Shown here piece by piece: positions 45,270 to 57,429 of a stretch of DNA of 64,000 nucleotides. Under the pieces are notes generated by a model. The model saw only the letters and a list, made by a program, of their open reading frames with translations. It ran no database searches and was not told the DNA's origin. Origin of the DNA: Heterocephalus glaber. Its lineage: Eukaryota > Chordata > Mammalia > Rodentia > Bathyergidae. The number at the start of each line of letters is the position of its first letter. Within the stretch, counting starts at the first letter, position 1. The stretch covers positions 34,265,743-34,329,742 of the forward strand of contig NW_004624730.1 of assembly GCF_000247695.1 (NCBI RefSeq), read 5' to 3'. The position numbers were made by a program, and so were the translations under genes.

Positions 45270-46590
45270 GCTGCCTTAGCAAGTCAAACTCAGATACTTT
45301 CTCTGCTGGTAGGACAATGACTTTCTCCAACAGTGCCCTGCCTGACCCCTACTCAGACTCCTGTTTCTTGTGTACCATGGACAAGGGAGCTAGAAAATTA
45401 AACATGTCTAGAACTATACGTTTACATGTGCTCAACTTGAACCAGTGCAAGTCCAAGTAAGCAGTTAAATATATAGCTGTCTTATCTGACCTTTCCCTCA
45501 CCCAGGCTGGAGTCTGTGTTTTAAAGAGTTGAAAGTATAAACCAGCCCTGCAGAGTCCAGGTGAGTGAGCTATTACTGTACTTATTGCTCCCTGCATATA
45601 CACAGTCATGTTCCACTTTAATAAAGTACTTTTAATCACATATCAGTAAGGTCTCGCTGGGAAGTTATTCTTTCTACCTCCTGGGTGAGACACTGTAGAG
45701 GACATTGTAAGTGATATCACAATATAAACCAAAGCCACATTTCCTTGGAGACCAGCCAGATATGGAGATAACAGATGCATGTCTACCCAGGAAAAATCTC
45801 TATTCTTGGCTGTGTAAAACAAATTTCACAGAGGAATAAATTTACTTCTTGCTCTGTAAGAAGGGTAATGGAAAAGACTGATGTGTTTCTGGGTTCTAAG
45901 TTTGGCACTGACCATCTTTATCATGGGGTGATGAATGTAATACCATGCTATGAAACCAAACAGATAAGGAAGTGCTTTTGTCATGAACAATAGTTGATTT
46001 TGCCAGTTTACCACCATTCATCCTTCTTTTGGTAACAGAACTCCTGTCCAGAGTCAGGCATGTAATTTCAGCCTGGTCAATCAGAGCAACATATCCTAAA
46101 AGGATCATGGTGATTTGCTTAGAGATGAATCTTCTAGCCAGTGAAAGCCCTAGTAGGATATTTGTTGGTGCTAACAGGAAAGAATCTCCTTTTAAACTGG
46201 AGATACAAGCCTGGAGCTTCTGCTACATCTCATCCTCTCCCTGGTGGGAAAACAGGGTATTATCATGCACACTTCCCAGGCTCTTGTCCCTCCAAGTCTC
46301 ACTTTCTGAGAGTTTCCAGAGGGAGGCAGATTATCATCATGGGATGGATCCCTCTTAGCCTTGCCATCACCTCCCCTGAATATTGCCATCACCTCTCTAG
46401 GTCCTGCCTTCTCTTCCTAAGGGGTTAGCATCTCTGCCAAGTGACTGGAGAGCCCCTGCCCTTGAAACCTCCTTCAAAGCAACCCCAAGTTCCCAAAGCA
46501 GAGTTCATGCCTAATAGATCCTCTGCAGTAATGGAACGGCTTCTCTTCCTCCTTCTGTTATAAAGCTTTAATCTTTGGCTAGCATGTGAA
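45270..46590. other. Intergenic; possible old repeats not named
   Basis: No exon I can support. The part 46020-46290 looks like an ancient interspersed repeat (CTGGTCAATCAGAGCAACA) but I cannot assign it. Confidence 0.4.
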
Positions 46591-46605
46591 GTTTGGAATA
46601 GATTT

Positions 46606-46692
46606 TGAATCTTTCTTTTGGTACCAGGGATCGAACTCTGGTCCTTGTGCTTTCACAGCAGGCAGCAAAACCACTGAGCTAAATCCCTGGCT
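46606..46692 (-). mobile_element. ID-like tRNA-derived SINE
   Basis: Antisense copy with duplication GGAATAGATTTT at 46594-46605 and, with one change, at 46693-46704. Confidence 0.9.
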
Positions 46693-46704
46693 GGAATATA
46701 TTTT

Positions 46705-47700
46705 GTACATACTCTTGATGTCTTGGAAGTCCAACTTGGTCATTTTCTCTTCCATCATTGGAACATATAGCCTTTTCTTTCTGATAGAGCTAATAGAATT
46801 TTTCTGTGAAGATGGAAATGCTTTATATTTTCACTTTTCAATGCAGTAGCTGCTATACATATTACGAATGAGCACTTGAAATGTAACTAGTGTGACATTA
46901 GGTTTGAAATTTTAAATTATATTTAGGTAGTCACATGCGACTATTGTCTTCCATCTTGTATAACACAGTTGTAGATTCAGTGGTTGGCAAACAAAAACTT
47001 TTCTCTTGACTGGAGAGTTTGCACTAAAATACATGTGACTTTAGACCAATGTTTTAACATCATTGTTTTACTCAGTTTTAATAGAAGCAGTTCCTTTAGC
47101 TTTTACTTTTACTTTTGGTATTTCTTCCCATCTTCCCCTCAGGACTCAGACAGGGGCCCAGGGCCACTCATCTCACCACCTTCCAAGCCCACATGCAACT
47201 GAATCTCCACCGGCTGCGACACAGCCCTCTTTTGAATGGATGCCTGCTGAGATCAAATCCAGCATCGCAGACAGGGACAGGATCTGGAAGCTCATTGAGT
47301 TCAAACTTCATAGGCCCCTTACTGCTTATGACTGTGGAATTATTTACTGAGAAATCTCGACTCTGTGGAGCATAAACAGAAAATGGCTTTACTTTTTCCA
47401 ATCACTACCTTCCAATTTGATTTGCTCCTAACAAACAAAAACAAAATGCTTTCCACTTAGCAGATTATGGGGAGATTCCTTTATTCTCTTGTCATTTTCA
47501 GATAATAACCTTTAGTTAGTCCAATTTAAAATCTCATTCTCACATCTAAGTCGGAATTTTATGCTGGCCTACTTCCTTCACTTAGTTTTGAGACCCTCCC
47601 AGTTGGTGGTGTGGGAGGAGGTAGGGAAGAAGGGACCACACCATTCCCTGCTATGAGAGACATAGCTCGGCGAGGTTGCCACCAGGACACTGCTGCTGGG
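46705..47700. other. Intergenic, no assignable feature
   Basis: All three plus-strand frames are partly open over 47060-47375, encoding text I cannot match to a family. No flanking splice signals stand out. Confidence 0.35.
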
Positions 47701-47713
47701 TCCCTCTGCCCTC

Positions 47714-48367
47714 TTGGGTGGTTTCTGGCAATATAGTCAAGACCAGCTATTTCTCTGGCCACAACCATGCAGCTGCCCTTTCTCTCCAGGCCACTTTCTC
47801 CTGCATAGGTGGGCAAGGGAGCATCACTTAAGCAAGTACCTGGTGCCCTTGGGTGAACTGCTGGCAGAAGAGCTGGGGGACAAGCTGGCCTCAGTGGGGC
47901 ACATCCAAAGCTCAGAAGCTGGACAGAGACCCCAAGAGACCAAAATGCAACCCTGTTCTGGGTCTCTCACTGAGCTAGGCCGGGTAGAGGGACTCTCAAA
48001 TAGCCCAGGTCAGAGGGTTGAGCTCTTGTCTTTCTCTGTCAACTCACAGATGCTCAGTCTGGGAGGTTCCAGCCCAAGTGGCCCAACACCTTGTGATCAA
48101 AATGCTACTTGTGGGCACAGGCTGGCTCAGGAACTAGAAGCACTCAATATTCTTGGTCACCCTGAAGGTGGGGTCTGGGAGCAGAGCACAAGTCTGGGAC
48201 AGCTCTCTGCTGGGACAGTTGCTGTGGAGGCTAGAAGAGCTGAGTGTTCACAGTGTTTCTTGGAAGTCACTCAGCCTCTGTTTCTTATACATTATGAGGC
48301 CAAATGCCAAGCTATAGCCATTCTTAGCCATCTGTACATTGAGTTCATGAACACAGACATCTGCTGA
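47714..48367 (+). other. 217-codon open frame of unknown meaning
   Basis: The longest intact frame in the window outside TIPARP, in a GC-richer stretch. I do not recognise the product: it has no clear signal peptide, membrane segment or motif. It is Leu/Gly/Ser/Glu-rich with AELEALNILGHPEGG-like text in the middle. No Kozak context, promoter or poly(A) signal argues for it. It could be chance, part of an old repeat, or a short unannotated exon. Confidence 0.15.
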
Positions 48368-48399
48368 GACAAAGTGGTTGGTAGTGATGGCTCAGAACA

Positions 48400-49030
48400 G
48401 GCTCCAGCATCTACCCGTCTCCCCTTGACCCAAAGCATCATTCTTTCCAAATATGTAAACCCTGTCTCTCTCTACCTGAGAGGGCACCATTCTTCTGCTT
48501 TTTTCCCCCGTTTCTTTCTCTCCCACCTTACTCTCTTTTCTTTCTGTTTATAATCCAGGGTGGTAGGGACAGCTCTGTAGCTACCATTCTCAAGAAAGGT
48601 CACTGTTCTGATTCGAAGGTGGGAGATGGACTTGACATTTCTTTCACTAAAGAACAGAAAACAAAAACATACACTATATAAGTTAAATCCCCAGGACATG
48701 GCTCTTACAGAAAACCTGCTCCTCATGTGCATTTCAGTAAGAAAAAGGAAAAAGATCATCACTCTTAAAGCATTAACCTCAAATCAGTTTTTCACAGTCT
48801 TTTCTCAACCCAAATGTGTTCCGGTTCTCAGTACCATCTGTTCTCACACACCTGTGACCTTTAAGTAGGCCAAATATTCCCATGACAGGTGAAAGATATC
48901 TATCAGCAACATACCCCATAAAGGAGATGTGCTCTCCTTAAACTCCCTGGATTTTGAAACTTATTTTTAATATATATAGAAAATATCTAAAATGAATGCT
49001 TATTAAATATAAAACATGATTGTATCTTTA
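48400..49030. other. Intergenic, nothing recognised
   Basis: No exon or repeat identified. Confidence 0.4.
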
Positions 49031-49118
49031 TCTCTCTCTCTCTCTCTCTACCTGTTGCTGGGGATCAAACCCAGGACCTGCACACATGCTCTACCACCAA
49101 AACATACCTGCAGCTCCT
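49031..49118 (-). mobile_element. TC run plus old ID-like fragment
   Basis: (TC)n at 49031-49049, then GTTGCTGGGGATCAAACCCA and GCTCTACCACCAA, an antisense diverged ID. Confidence 0.6.
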
Positions 49119-49778
49119 GTGCTGTCTCTTTATTAAAAAAATACACAGAACTGAAAGCTGAGTAAGCCTCATTTTGCCCCACTCGGATGAATTACTGTTT
49201 CCTTGCGATTTGACTAATTTTGGAAGACTTTCCTTTTTTTCTGAAAAATAAATTTTAAAAAATATATAGTTACATATATACACATATATTCTATCAGTTC
49301 TTAAAGATGAGAAAATTTTGCTCACTGCATTGAAGTTTCCATTTTAATAGAATTATGATAGCATTTTAGATTGTTCATTTATTTTCTCAGAACAGAGCCA
49401 TGAAACAGTGTTGCCACCTTTTATTTATAACAACACTAAACCATGAAAATTTCCCCAAGGTTACGTAACAAAGTAGCCAGCTTAAGATTATAAGTAGTCA
49501 CTCCCTGAGGTATGTAAGCAGTTATGCCATTGTTGACTTTCTGATCAGCTGAGAAGTTTTCCCCTGTTTTTTTTTTCCTCTAGTTCTTGAAGCCAACTCC
49601 TTAACTAATATTATAACCTTAAGTTTTTTAGTGGTAAGTTTAGATGAATAAGCATATTAACTGGAAGTGTCTCAAATTTTTTATAGTGGCTTAAGGGGGC
49701 AAATATAATGTGGATAGAATTTTATCTCAATTTCTATATATTGTTTCAATAATTATCTTATTGGCAAATCATCATCTG

Positions 49779-49779
<1 letters not shown>

Positions 49780-49810
<31 letters not shown>

Positions 49811-49890
49811 CATTCATTGCTATTTTGGAGATGGAACTGAGGACCTCACATACTAGGCAAAGGGTCTGTCACTGGGCTACATCCTCAGTA
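49780..49890 (-). mobile_element. AT/T run plus old ID-like fragment
   Basis: (AT)n then a T run (to about 49810), then TTTGGAGATGGAACTGAGGA and CACTGGGCTACATCCTCAG, a diverged antisense ID. Confidence 0.6.
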
Positions 49891-49899
49891 GCAAATCAT

Positions 49900-51015
49900 A
49901 TTTCGACTGCTTCTGTTTTAAATGAGAGACTTTATTAGCCTTCTGGAGTAAACATACACAGGGATAAATTACTCACCATACAGAACTTTCTCTCAGTGTT
50001 TAGCTTCTAGATCAATGGCAGAGGACCTTTTAGCACTTTCAGTGACAGCAAACATCCAGCTGCGGCATGCATGCCGTAGGGTCACCACTACTGTTCTATA
50101 CGAAGGGGTCTTTTTATGTTGTGTTTCGTGTATATTAACAGTTGATCTGGGTGTTCCTGAAATCTCTTCCGTATGTGCTGGTTTTGTTTTCCCTAAAACC
50201 ACTCAGATTCCCTTCTTTTTCTACAGATGCATAGCCAATTACTTTCTCTTTCTTTGTTTTATTTTTTACTGCTGCTTATTTTCTTTTTTAACTCTGTAGT
50301 GTGTGCCTTATTAACAGGATCAGGGGATTTAAGAAACCATGTTTTTGGCCTTTGCTCACAAGTAGCACCAACACAACGCTTCCAGAGAGTAAATGTTTGT
50401 ATTACCTGGGTGCTTGAAGTTCTTCAACACCCAGGCCAGCAGTGCAGGTGTGAGTTTGTTGTTGTTGGTCACAGGATTAGAAAGCTAAGTTGGTCCTCAG
50501 TGCCCATGGGAGGGGCAGCTCTAGACAGCACACTGAAACTGGCAGCGATTTCCTTTCTCTTCCTCAGAAGCCTCTTTGTGTAGCTACTAGGATGTGGCAC
50601 TGAAGGAGTCACCTACCCGCTGATGTCCTTTGACCCAACCTGGGAGTACTTACTGTCATCTGACTTCTATGACCCTCCGCTGCAGTCTTTTTAAATAAAG
50701 AAGATGCTTTAAAAATCACTCCATTGTTGTCTCCTTTAGGCTGTGGAAGGTCAAGACTACAGCCTGGAGATACAAGGAGTGGCCTGAAGCCATGTGGACA
50801 ACTTCAAAGTCACAGAAACTTGGGAAGTTTAAGTGCAAGTTGTGACTGTGGAGGATAAACTTGGCATTTGGAGATAGAGAGAAAACAAATGTTAGTACTG
50901 AGAAGGACTTAGAACCTCTCAATTCCCATGGGTCCCAAAAGCCTGTCTCAGCAGGAAAGTGCATTGCTGCCTTAAATTACAGGTAGAAGAGGGTGGTGGG
51001 AAGGGAAACTTTGTT
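49900..51015. other. Intergenic, nothing recognised
   Basis: No convincing exon. AATAAA near 50694 has no gene assigned to it. Confidence 0.4.
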
Positions 51016-51030
51016 AAAAGTGTAGTTTTG

Positions 51031-51113
51031 TAGGCTAGGGATTTAGCTCAGTGGTTCTGCCCTCTGCCTCGCAAGTGCAAGGTCCCAAGTTTGATCCCCA
51101 GTACCAAAAAAAA
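51031..51113 (+). mobile_element. ID-like tRNA-derived SINE
   Basis: Forward copy with a perfect 14-bp duplication AAAGTGTAGTTTTG at 51017-51030 and 51114-51127. Confidence 0.93.
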
Positions 51114-51129
51114 AAAGTGTAGTTTTGGT

Positions 51130-52565
51130 CTCTAAGTTTACAAACCAGTGGAAATTTAGCTCTCTCCAATCCCTATTTTGCAGATGAAGCCCAGAGCAGG
51201 TATGTGATTTTCCACTATCTACCATATGGCTGTTTATTGGCAGAACTATAACTCAAATTCCTCCAACTTACTGGTTCATTTCTCATTATAGTTCAATACA
51301 GATATAAGGTACTGGAACTACACTAAGGATGGAATAATTGTTCTTCCAACATAATAATAAGAGCTAATGTATTGAGCAAAAACTTGAAGTCAAATAAAAA
51401 TGGGCTGTGGGATTGGGGATATATGCAAGGCAGATCACCTGAGATACTGTAGAAGTGCAACCATGGGTGCCTCACTGCCAAGTCTGAATTTATGTGGAGA
51501 CTCAAAAGCACAAGGAGACCAGGCATGTTGCACAGATTTGAATAATGTGACCCAGACCTGGGAAACAGTTGTCTCAAGTGTGCTATAGCCCCTGTTTCTT
51601 CTTGCCTACCAAGTCTTGAGATGGTCCTGAAGTGCAAATTAGGTGAACTTATTACCAGACAGAGTCAGAGGAGGTCCCCCAAAGAGGAGACAGGGAACTC
51701 AACTCACCTCACCCATGGGGGTAGGTGGTAGGTTCTGTAGCTTTCATCACAGTAAAAAGGATTTTCAAAATGTGTCGGTGAGAGATATAAAGAGGTTTGT
51801 TAGGCAGCATTCTAAAAGCACACACAGAGAGAACAGCATGGGCCTTTATGAGAGATACATAATGGTCACGGGCTAGGGATTTCTATGTGGTCTGGGGTGT
51901 CCTCCAGATGGAGATCTGGGAAATAGATTCCTGCTGTCAGGTTACCCACCTGGGGGGCTATTTTAGAATGTAAACCACTCATATGTACTTGAAACTGAGA
52001 TAAGCTGCCCACCAATATTGCTGCTAGTTTGAGGATGGAGGTTTGTAGGAAGAAGGGCAGTTTACAGGTGCAAAGCACAGGCCCAGAGCCCAATTTAGAG
52101 ACTTACTGTGTCTCTAAGACTTGAACAAAACCTTTTTTTGAGTGAGTTTCCTGGCAGGGAAAAAGGCTTGACAAGTTTATGTCCTGAAGCTGCAGTTTTT
52201 CTTAAAATTACAATTTTAAAATGATGATTTTCCTTGTTTTCTTTTTACCTCACTGTGCAGATGTAGAGGGTCAAAGCTGAGACAATCATTACAACTCCAT
52301 TGTTTCTAGCACAGAAGTGAGGGTAGGGATGTGTGATTCAGTTGTTTTTTGTGAGGCCCTAAAGGAAAGAACATCTTAGGTCAAGTATTAGGAAAAACTT
52401 GTTAAAACTCAGAGCTGTTTCTTTGATGATCTGGGGAACTTCCTTCCCTACCATATTCAAAACTTGATTGTTTTTTTCCACAGCAAAAATACAGCAAGGC
52501 AGAAGCTATCATTCTGCTGAACAAGTTCAGGTCAGTATTTTTGGTTGTTTGTCTTGCTTCTGCCC
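51130..52565. other. Intergenic, nothing recognised
   Basis: No exon or repeat identified. Confidence 0.4.
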
Positions 52566-52584
52566 TTTTAAGAAATCTGTTCAG

Positions 52585-52666
52585 GGGCCGGGGATTTAGC
52601 TTCGTGGTTCCACTGCCTGCCTCGCAAGCACAAGGTCCTGAGTTTGATCCCCCGCCAAAAAAAGAA
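52585..52666 (+). mobile_element. ID-like tRNA-derived SINE
   Basis: Forward copy with a perfect 14-bp duplication AGAAATCTGTTCAG at 52571-52584 and 52667-52680. Its GGTACC end is altered to CCGCC. Confidence 0.92.
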
Positions 52667-52689
52667 AGAAATCTGTTCAGTAAATACAG

Positions 52690-54085
52690 TAGGCCAACAG
52701 CATGCCAGGCCTTTTCCCTAATTTGGGTTAGCCTTGAGCATGACTGCTAGTAAGGATCATGATTCTCATTTAACCCTTCCGGTGGCGCCAGGGCAAATTC
52801 TACAGTGTAATCAATGAGTTGAGCAACAGTATCTTTGGCATGAAGAAGTCCAGCATGCTGGAATTTCTGAATGACTTTTCCCACTGTAGGGATTCAAGAA
52901 GACCATTGTCATTTTCCCCTTTTCTAGCAGGAAAGGAAAATCCTATCCCTTAGAGTACTGGTCCTGGGTTATGGTCATGGATTTTCTTTCCTGGAAACAG
53001 GAACTTGGTTCAGTGAGACATCCCAGAGTTGGTGCTTTGTTTTGCCAAGATGCCTATTTCTGGCAACCTGTGGGGGAAGGACACTGAGAATCATGATGCT
53101 CTTCAGACCTATATAAAACCTTTATTATTTAATGTTATTCAGCATCAGAGTAATTTTAGCCAAAGATAGGCTGAACTTAAATGACTTCACTAATAGGAGT
53201 AATTTAAGAATTATAAACAGAAATCAGATAACATTAAATAGTGTGTTTCTAAGTTGAGAAATTGCCTAATGATCTGAACAGGAAAACAATGAAGGTAATT
53301 GTGGATTTGCAGAATTTGAGAATGTCTGTAACTGGCAGCACATGGTTGGGTGAGTGGATTTCCTGTGCCTTCAGCCTGTGGTCTCACAAACGCTTCAGTA
53401 CCTGGAGACTCTTAAAAGCCATCTTTTAATGGCTCCAAGTGCTGGTAATCATTGAGTCAATAGTGACACTGACCCAAATGCAGGAGCCAGAACTGTGATA
53501 TGATACACATTTCAGTTTCTGACAGGCCTTTGCAACAACCATCTTGTCTCCATAATACAGTATATTGTTAATGAACCCACATAGTTTCATTTACCAAGTA
53601 GTAACCTACTGTAGCAGTGGTCTAAGTGTGACTTGCAGATCCATGGAGAGCCTAGGACCAGTGCAAGCAGTGCATTAGGTGAAAACTACTGTACTTCCAT
53701 AATAACACTAAGATGTCATTTACCTTTATCACTGTGTTGACATTTGTACTGAGAATGTAAAAGCAATGGTAGAGAAAAATGCTGATGTCTTAGCTCAAAT
53801 CTAGGCAGTGGCACCAAACTGTGATTATGTGACTGTAGTTTTCTTTACTTTTACATGTTTGTAGTCCCCAAAACAAGCAAACAATCCTTCCCACAAATTC
53901 ATTTAAGAATATCTTTGATCAAGCTGTGAAAACTACTTATTTTATTGCATCTCAATCTTTAAGTACACATCCTTTTCAAATTCTGTGTGATGAAATAGGA
54001 AGCATGCATAAAGCACATCTGCTGCACATTGAAGGATATTTGTCTTAAGGAAATTGCATTTGTGTAATTGTTTGAGTTACAAGCT
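52690..54085. other. Intergenic, nothing recognised
   Basis: No exon or repeat identified. Confidence 0.4.
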
Positions 54086-54102
54086 AAACTATCTGCTTTT
54101 TA

Positions 54103-54193
54103 GTTTGTTTGTTTTTTTGGTACTGGGGATCAAACTCGGGACCTTGTTCTTGCGAGGCAGACGGTGGAACCAGTGAACTAAATCCCTGGCCCA
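54103..54193 (-). mobile_element. ID-like tRNA-derived SINE
   Basis: Antisense copy with a 15-bp duplication ACTATCTGCTTTTTA at 54088-54102 and 54194-54208. Confidence 0.92.
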
Positions 54194-54440
54194 CTATCTG
54201 CTTTTTAAAGGAACACCATATTTACTTGAAAGAATGGGTGAAAGAGAGTTATTCAGACTTGGGTGTTTGGCAGACATTTCCTCAAAACTGAAAAACCAAA
54301 TCTGCAATTTCAAAGGAAATACTTGATAGTATTTATCCCCAGTGGCAAAATTTGAGCCTTCACCAAAATTTGAATTTTGGAGAAACTTGTATCACCCCCC
54401 TGAGCTTCATAGTTTGCCAATATTTAAAGTATTTACTGAT

Positions 54441-54648
54441 AAGCTGAGGACAGTAGACATACCTGTAATCCTAGTGACTTGAGACACTAAGGCAGGAGGA
54501 TGGCAAGGTCAAGGCCAGCCTGGACTACTTAGCAAGACCTTGTCTCAAAATAAAATAAAAAGGGCTGGGGATGTGGCTAAGTGATAGAGAACTTGCTTAG
54601 CACGCATGAGGCCCTGGTTTTGATCCGAAGCACTGCAAAAAAAAAAAA
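54441..54648 (+). mobile_element. B1-ID composite (B1-dID-like) SINE
   Basis: B1 part to CTTGTCTCAAAATAAAA, then ID part GGGCTGGGGATGTGGCTAAG to GCACTGC and an A-tail. Duplication TTTACTGAT at 54432-54440 and 54652-54660. The best preserved composite here. Confidence 0.88.
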
Positions 54649-54681
54649 AAGTTTACTGATGGCAATGTTAACAAATACAAC

Positions 54682-54768
54682 TTGTTTAGTTTTTGCAGAG
54701 CTAGTAATCAAACTCAGGGCCTTGCGTATGTGAGGCAAGCACTCTAGTACTGAGCTGTGCTCCCAGTG
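54682..54768 (-). mobile_element. Older ID-like SINE
   Basis: Antisense: GCTAGTAATCAAACTCAGGG to ACTGAGCTGTGCTCCCAG. ACAAATACAA occurs on both sides. Confidence 0.75.
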
Positions 54769-55273
54769 CCTACAAATACAATTTTTAATATGGCATAATA
54801 TAATATGTCTACATGTGGAAGATCTGTATAACTTAATATGAGATTTTCCAACTGACCAATGTCTGATGTTAAAAACATGCATGAGTAAATAACCCCATCA
54901 AAGTAAAAGACCAATAGATTTTAATCTAACAGAGATGAAAAACTCATTAATATGGCTTCAAGTTCCACATTACAACTACCCTTTATGAAAGAAACACTTG
55001 TTCAGTTTTGGTGTAGTATCAAAAAATTATAGAATTATCTGTAAAAGGGTCATACAATGCTTCTCCCTTTTCCAATGACATGTCTGTGTGAAAACAGATT
55101 TTCTTTGTATATGTCAACTAAAATAATATATCATAACAGATTAAATGTAAGAGCAGATAGAATCCAGCTGTCTTTTATTTAGCCAGATGTTAGAGATTTG
55201 CAAAAATGTGAAACAATGTCACTGTATTCACTATTTTGTTTTGGAAAATATTTTTTATAAAAATATGTTACTT

Positions 55274-55330
55274 GCCGCCTGCCTTGTAAGTGCAAGGACC
55301 CGAGTTCGATCCCCGGTACCAAAAAAAAAA
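55274..55330 (+). mobile_element. 5'-truncated ID-like SINE
   Basis: Starts inside the element at GCCGCCTGCCTTGTAAG and runs to GGTACC plus an A-tail. Duplication GTTACTT at 55267-55273 and 55331-55337. The A box is lost. Confidence 0.88.
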
Positions 55331-55559
55331 GTTACTTATAGTAGCATGAAATGGATTAATTAATATTATGTTTAAGGAAATTAAATAAATAAAATTTTGG
55401 TTTCAATATTTAATGTGGTTAATAGATACAGATATAATACAAATAAATAAAACCCTTTGGGATTCTCACTATTTTTATGACTGTACAGGGTCTTGAGTGC
55501 AACCATTTGAGAAATATTGATCTACTGAAAACTCAAGTAATAAGGCTATTCTAACTGGA

Positions 55560-55992
55560 GAGCATAGTAGAGTGGGAAAAGCAGATGCTTTGCAGCCCCA
55601 CAGAGTCCAAATTTTGACTTTTGGTTCAAATTCTGATTTTACCACCCATGAGCTATTTGATTTAAAAGCTTCATTGTTCCATCTCAGTACTAAGTGAGGC
55701 TAAGGTAGGAGGACTGTAAGTTGGAGTCCCACCTGGGAAACTAAGTGAAACCCTGTCTCAGAAAAGTAAAGTTTGGGATGTTGCTCAGTGGTAGAGTGCC
55801 CCTGGGTTTGGTTTTCAGTACCACCCAAATAAAAAATAAATAAAACAGAACTTAATTGTACCAAGCTTCAGTTTCTTCCTCTATAAGATGGGAATGACAC
55901 CCATCTTATAGACTATTTGAGGAGTAGAGATAATTTTGTATAATGCACCTAGCATAGCGCCTAGTGGTAGGGGCTCAAATATTTATGATTGC
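55560..55992 (+). repeat. MIR relic split by a B1-ID composite
   Basis: MIR left part about 55560-55672 (TTCAAATTCTGATTTTACCA) and right part about 55850-55992 (AGCTTCAGTTTCTTCCTCTA, CCTAGCATAGCGCCTAG). A diverged plus-strand B1-ID element at about 55675-55850 separates them. Confidence 0.7.
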
Positions 55993-56076
55993 ATAAACAT
56001 AGCAAAACATTTAAATGTCAGTTCATGGTTTTGGTTGCAAAGACTACACATGGTTTAAGCAGTTAAGAAAATTATT

Positions 56077-56178
56077 ATTATTATTACTATTATTATTATT
56101 ATTTGGTACCAGGGATTGAACTCAGGACCTTACGCTTGCGAGGCAGGCAGCAAAACCACTGAGCCAAATCCCCGGCTC
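56077..56178 (-). mobile_element. ID-like SINE with ATT-repeat tail
   Basis: Antisense copy whose tail has become (TTA)n. 12-bp duplication AAGAAAATTATT at 56065-56076 and 56179-56190. Confidence 0.9.
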
Positions 56179-56249
56179 AAGAAAATTATTTTTCATTATT
56201 AAAATCCAGAGACCGAAGAGCTTGGTAATGTCATAAAACTCAAGTCCTA

Positions 56250-56400
56250 GCCAGGTGTGGCAGCACAAACCTATAATCCCAGGACTTTGAGAGGTTGAGG
56301 CAGAAAGATCAAAAGTTTGAGATCACCCTGGGTAACTTAGCAACTTAGTGAGACTCTGTCTCAAAACAAAAAACTAAGAAAGCACAAAGGTCCTGGTTTC
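56250..56400 (+). mobile_element. B1-ID composite with reduced ID part
   Basis: AGCCAGGTGTGGCAGCACAA to GACTCTGTCTCAAAA, then a short ID remnant (AAGGTCCTGGTTTCATTC), followed by a CA run. Confidence 0.7.
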
Positions 56401-56449
56401 ATTCAATGTACACACACACATGCACACATAGCCCACATACAAAAAATCC

Positions 56450-57180
56450 TCAAATCCCTTCTATCTTTCCACTCCAACTTCCTGGTACTTGTTTCTCTGT
56501 TTAGGCTGTTCACAATATGGCAACAGAAGGTCCAAGGCACCATTTTCTGCAAAATCATGTACTAAGGTGTAAAGAAAGACTCCCTCGGTCCACAGAGCCT
56601 CCCCCAGACTTGCTCTTAGGAAACGAAGAAACTTCTTCTAGATTACCTCCAGCAAATTTTCCCTCACATTTCATTGGTCTGAATTTTGTCACGGTCCCAT
56701 TCCTGAACCCAATTCCTGGGCAGGGGGATGGCAGGTCTCTGGGACCAATCAGACCCACTTCTGGGCCTGGAAGTGGGGTCAGCCTCCCTGAGACATAGTT
56801 CTGATGCAGTCTTTGTTAGGATGGGAAAAGGGGAAACAAAAGGAACATACGTAGTCATACAGGGTCTCCTATGCTCAGTAAGTGGAAGTCTAAAATAGTG
56901 GGTCCCATGTGCTGGTTGGCAGACTGGCTACATAGTTACCTGGGAATCTGTTAAAATAGATAACCCAAGTTGCAATTTATATACAAATCGCCTGGAGATG
57001 TTAAAAATGTGGATTCCACCTAAGTAAAAACCTTGCACAAAATAAAGCTGCTGCTGGCCTATGAGCTGCACTTTGAACAGCAATGATGTATATCCCCCAC
57101 TTTCGAATTACTGACTTGGTCTTCCAGGTGAATATGGTTTTAATAACTGGGATCAGTATGGTAGAACATCAACAACACAC
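56450..57180. other. Intergenic, nothing recognised
   Basis: Includes a 93-codon open frame at 56517-56798 with no recognisable motif and open frames opposite it; probably chance. Confidence 0.35.
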
Positions 57181-57182
57181 AC

Positions 57183-57270
57183 GATTGGCATTCATTCATT
57201 CATTCATTTGATGAGCAGTCATTGACACTATACCCTGCCAAACTGTGCTTATTGCTGAAATTACAAAGGG
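57183..57270 (-). repeat. Probable L2 3' end
   Basis: CATTCATTCATTCATTTGAT then GAGCAGTCATTGACACTATA is the antisense L2 end layout. Confidence 0.5.
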
Positions 57271-57322
57271 TTCACATTGTGTTGGGCCGGGGGAGCAGGC
57301 TGACCTATATGCAGATATCTTT

Positions 57323-57403
57323 TTTTGTTGTTACCGGAGATCGAACTCAGGTCCTTGCGCTTGTGCAGCCGGTGGCGAAACCACTGAGCTAAACCCCTGG
57401 CCC
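57323..57403 (-). mobile_element. ID-like tRNA-derived SINE
   Basis: Antisense copy with a perfect 18-bp duplication CTATATGCAGATATCTTT at 57305-57322 and 57404-57421. Confidence 0.93.
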
Positions 57404-57429
57404 CTATATGCAGATATCTTTAATATGTT

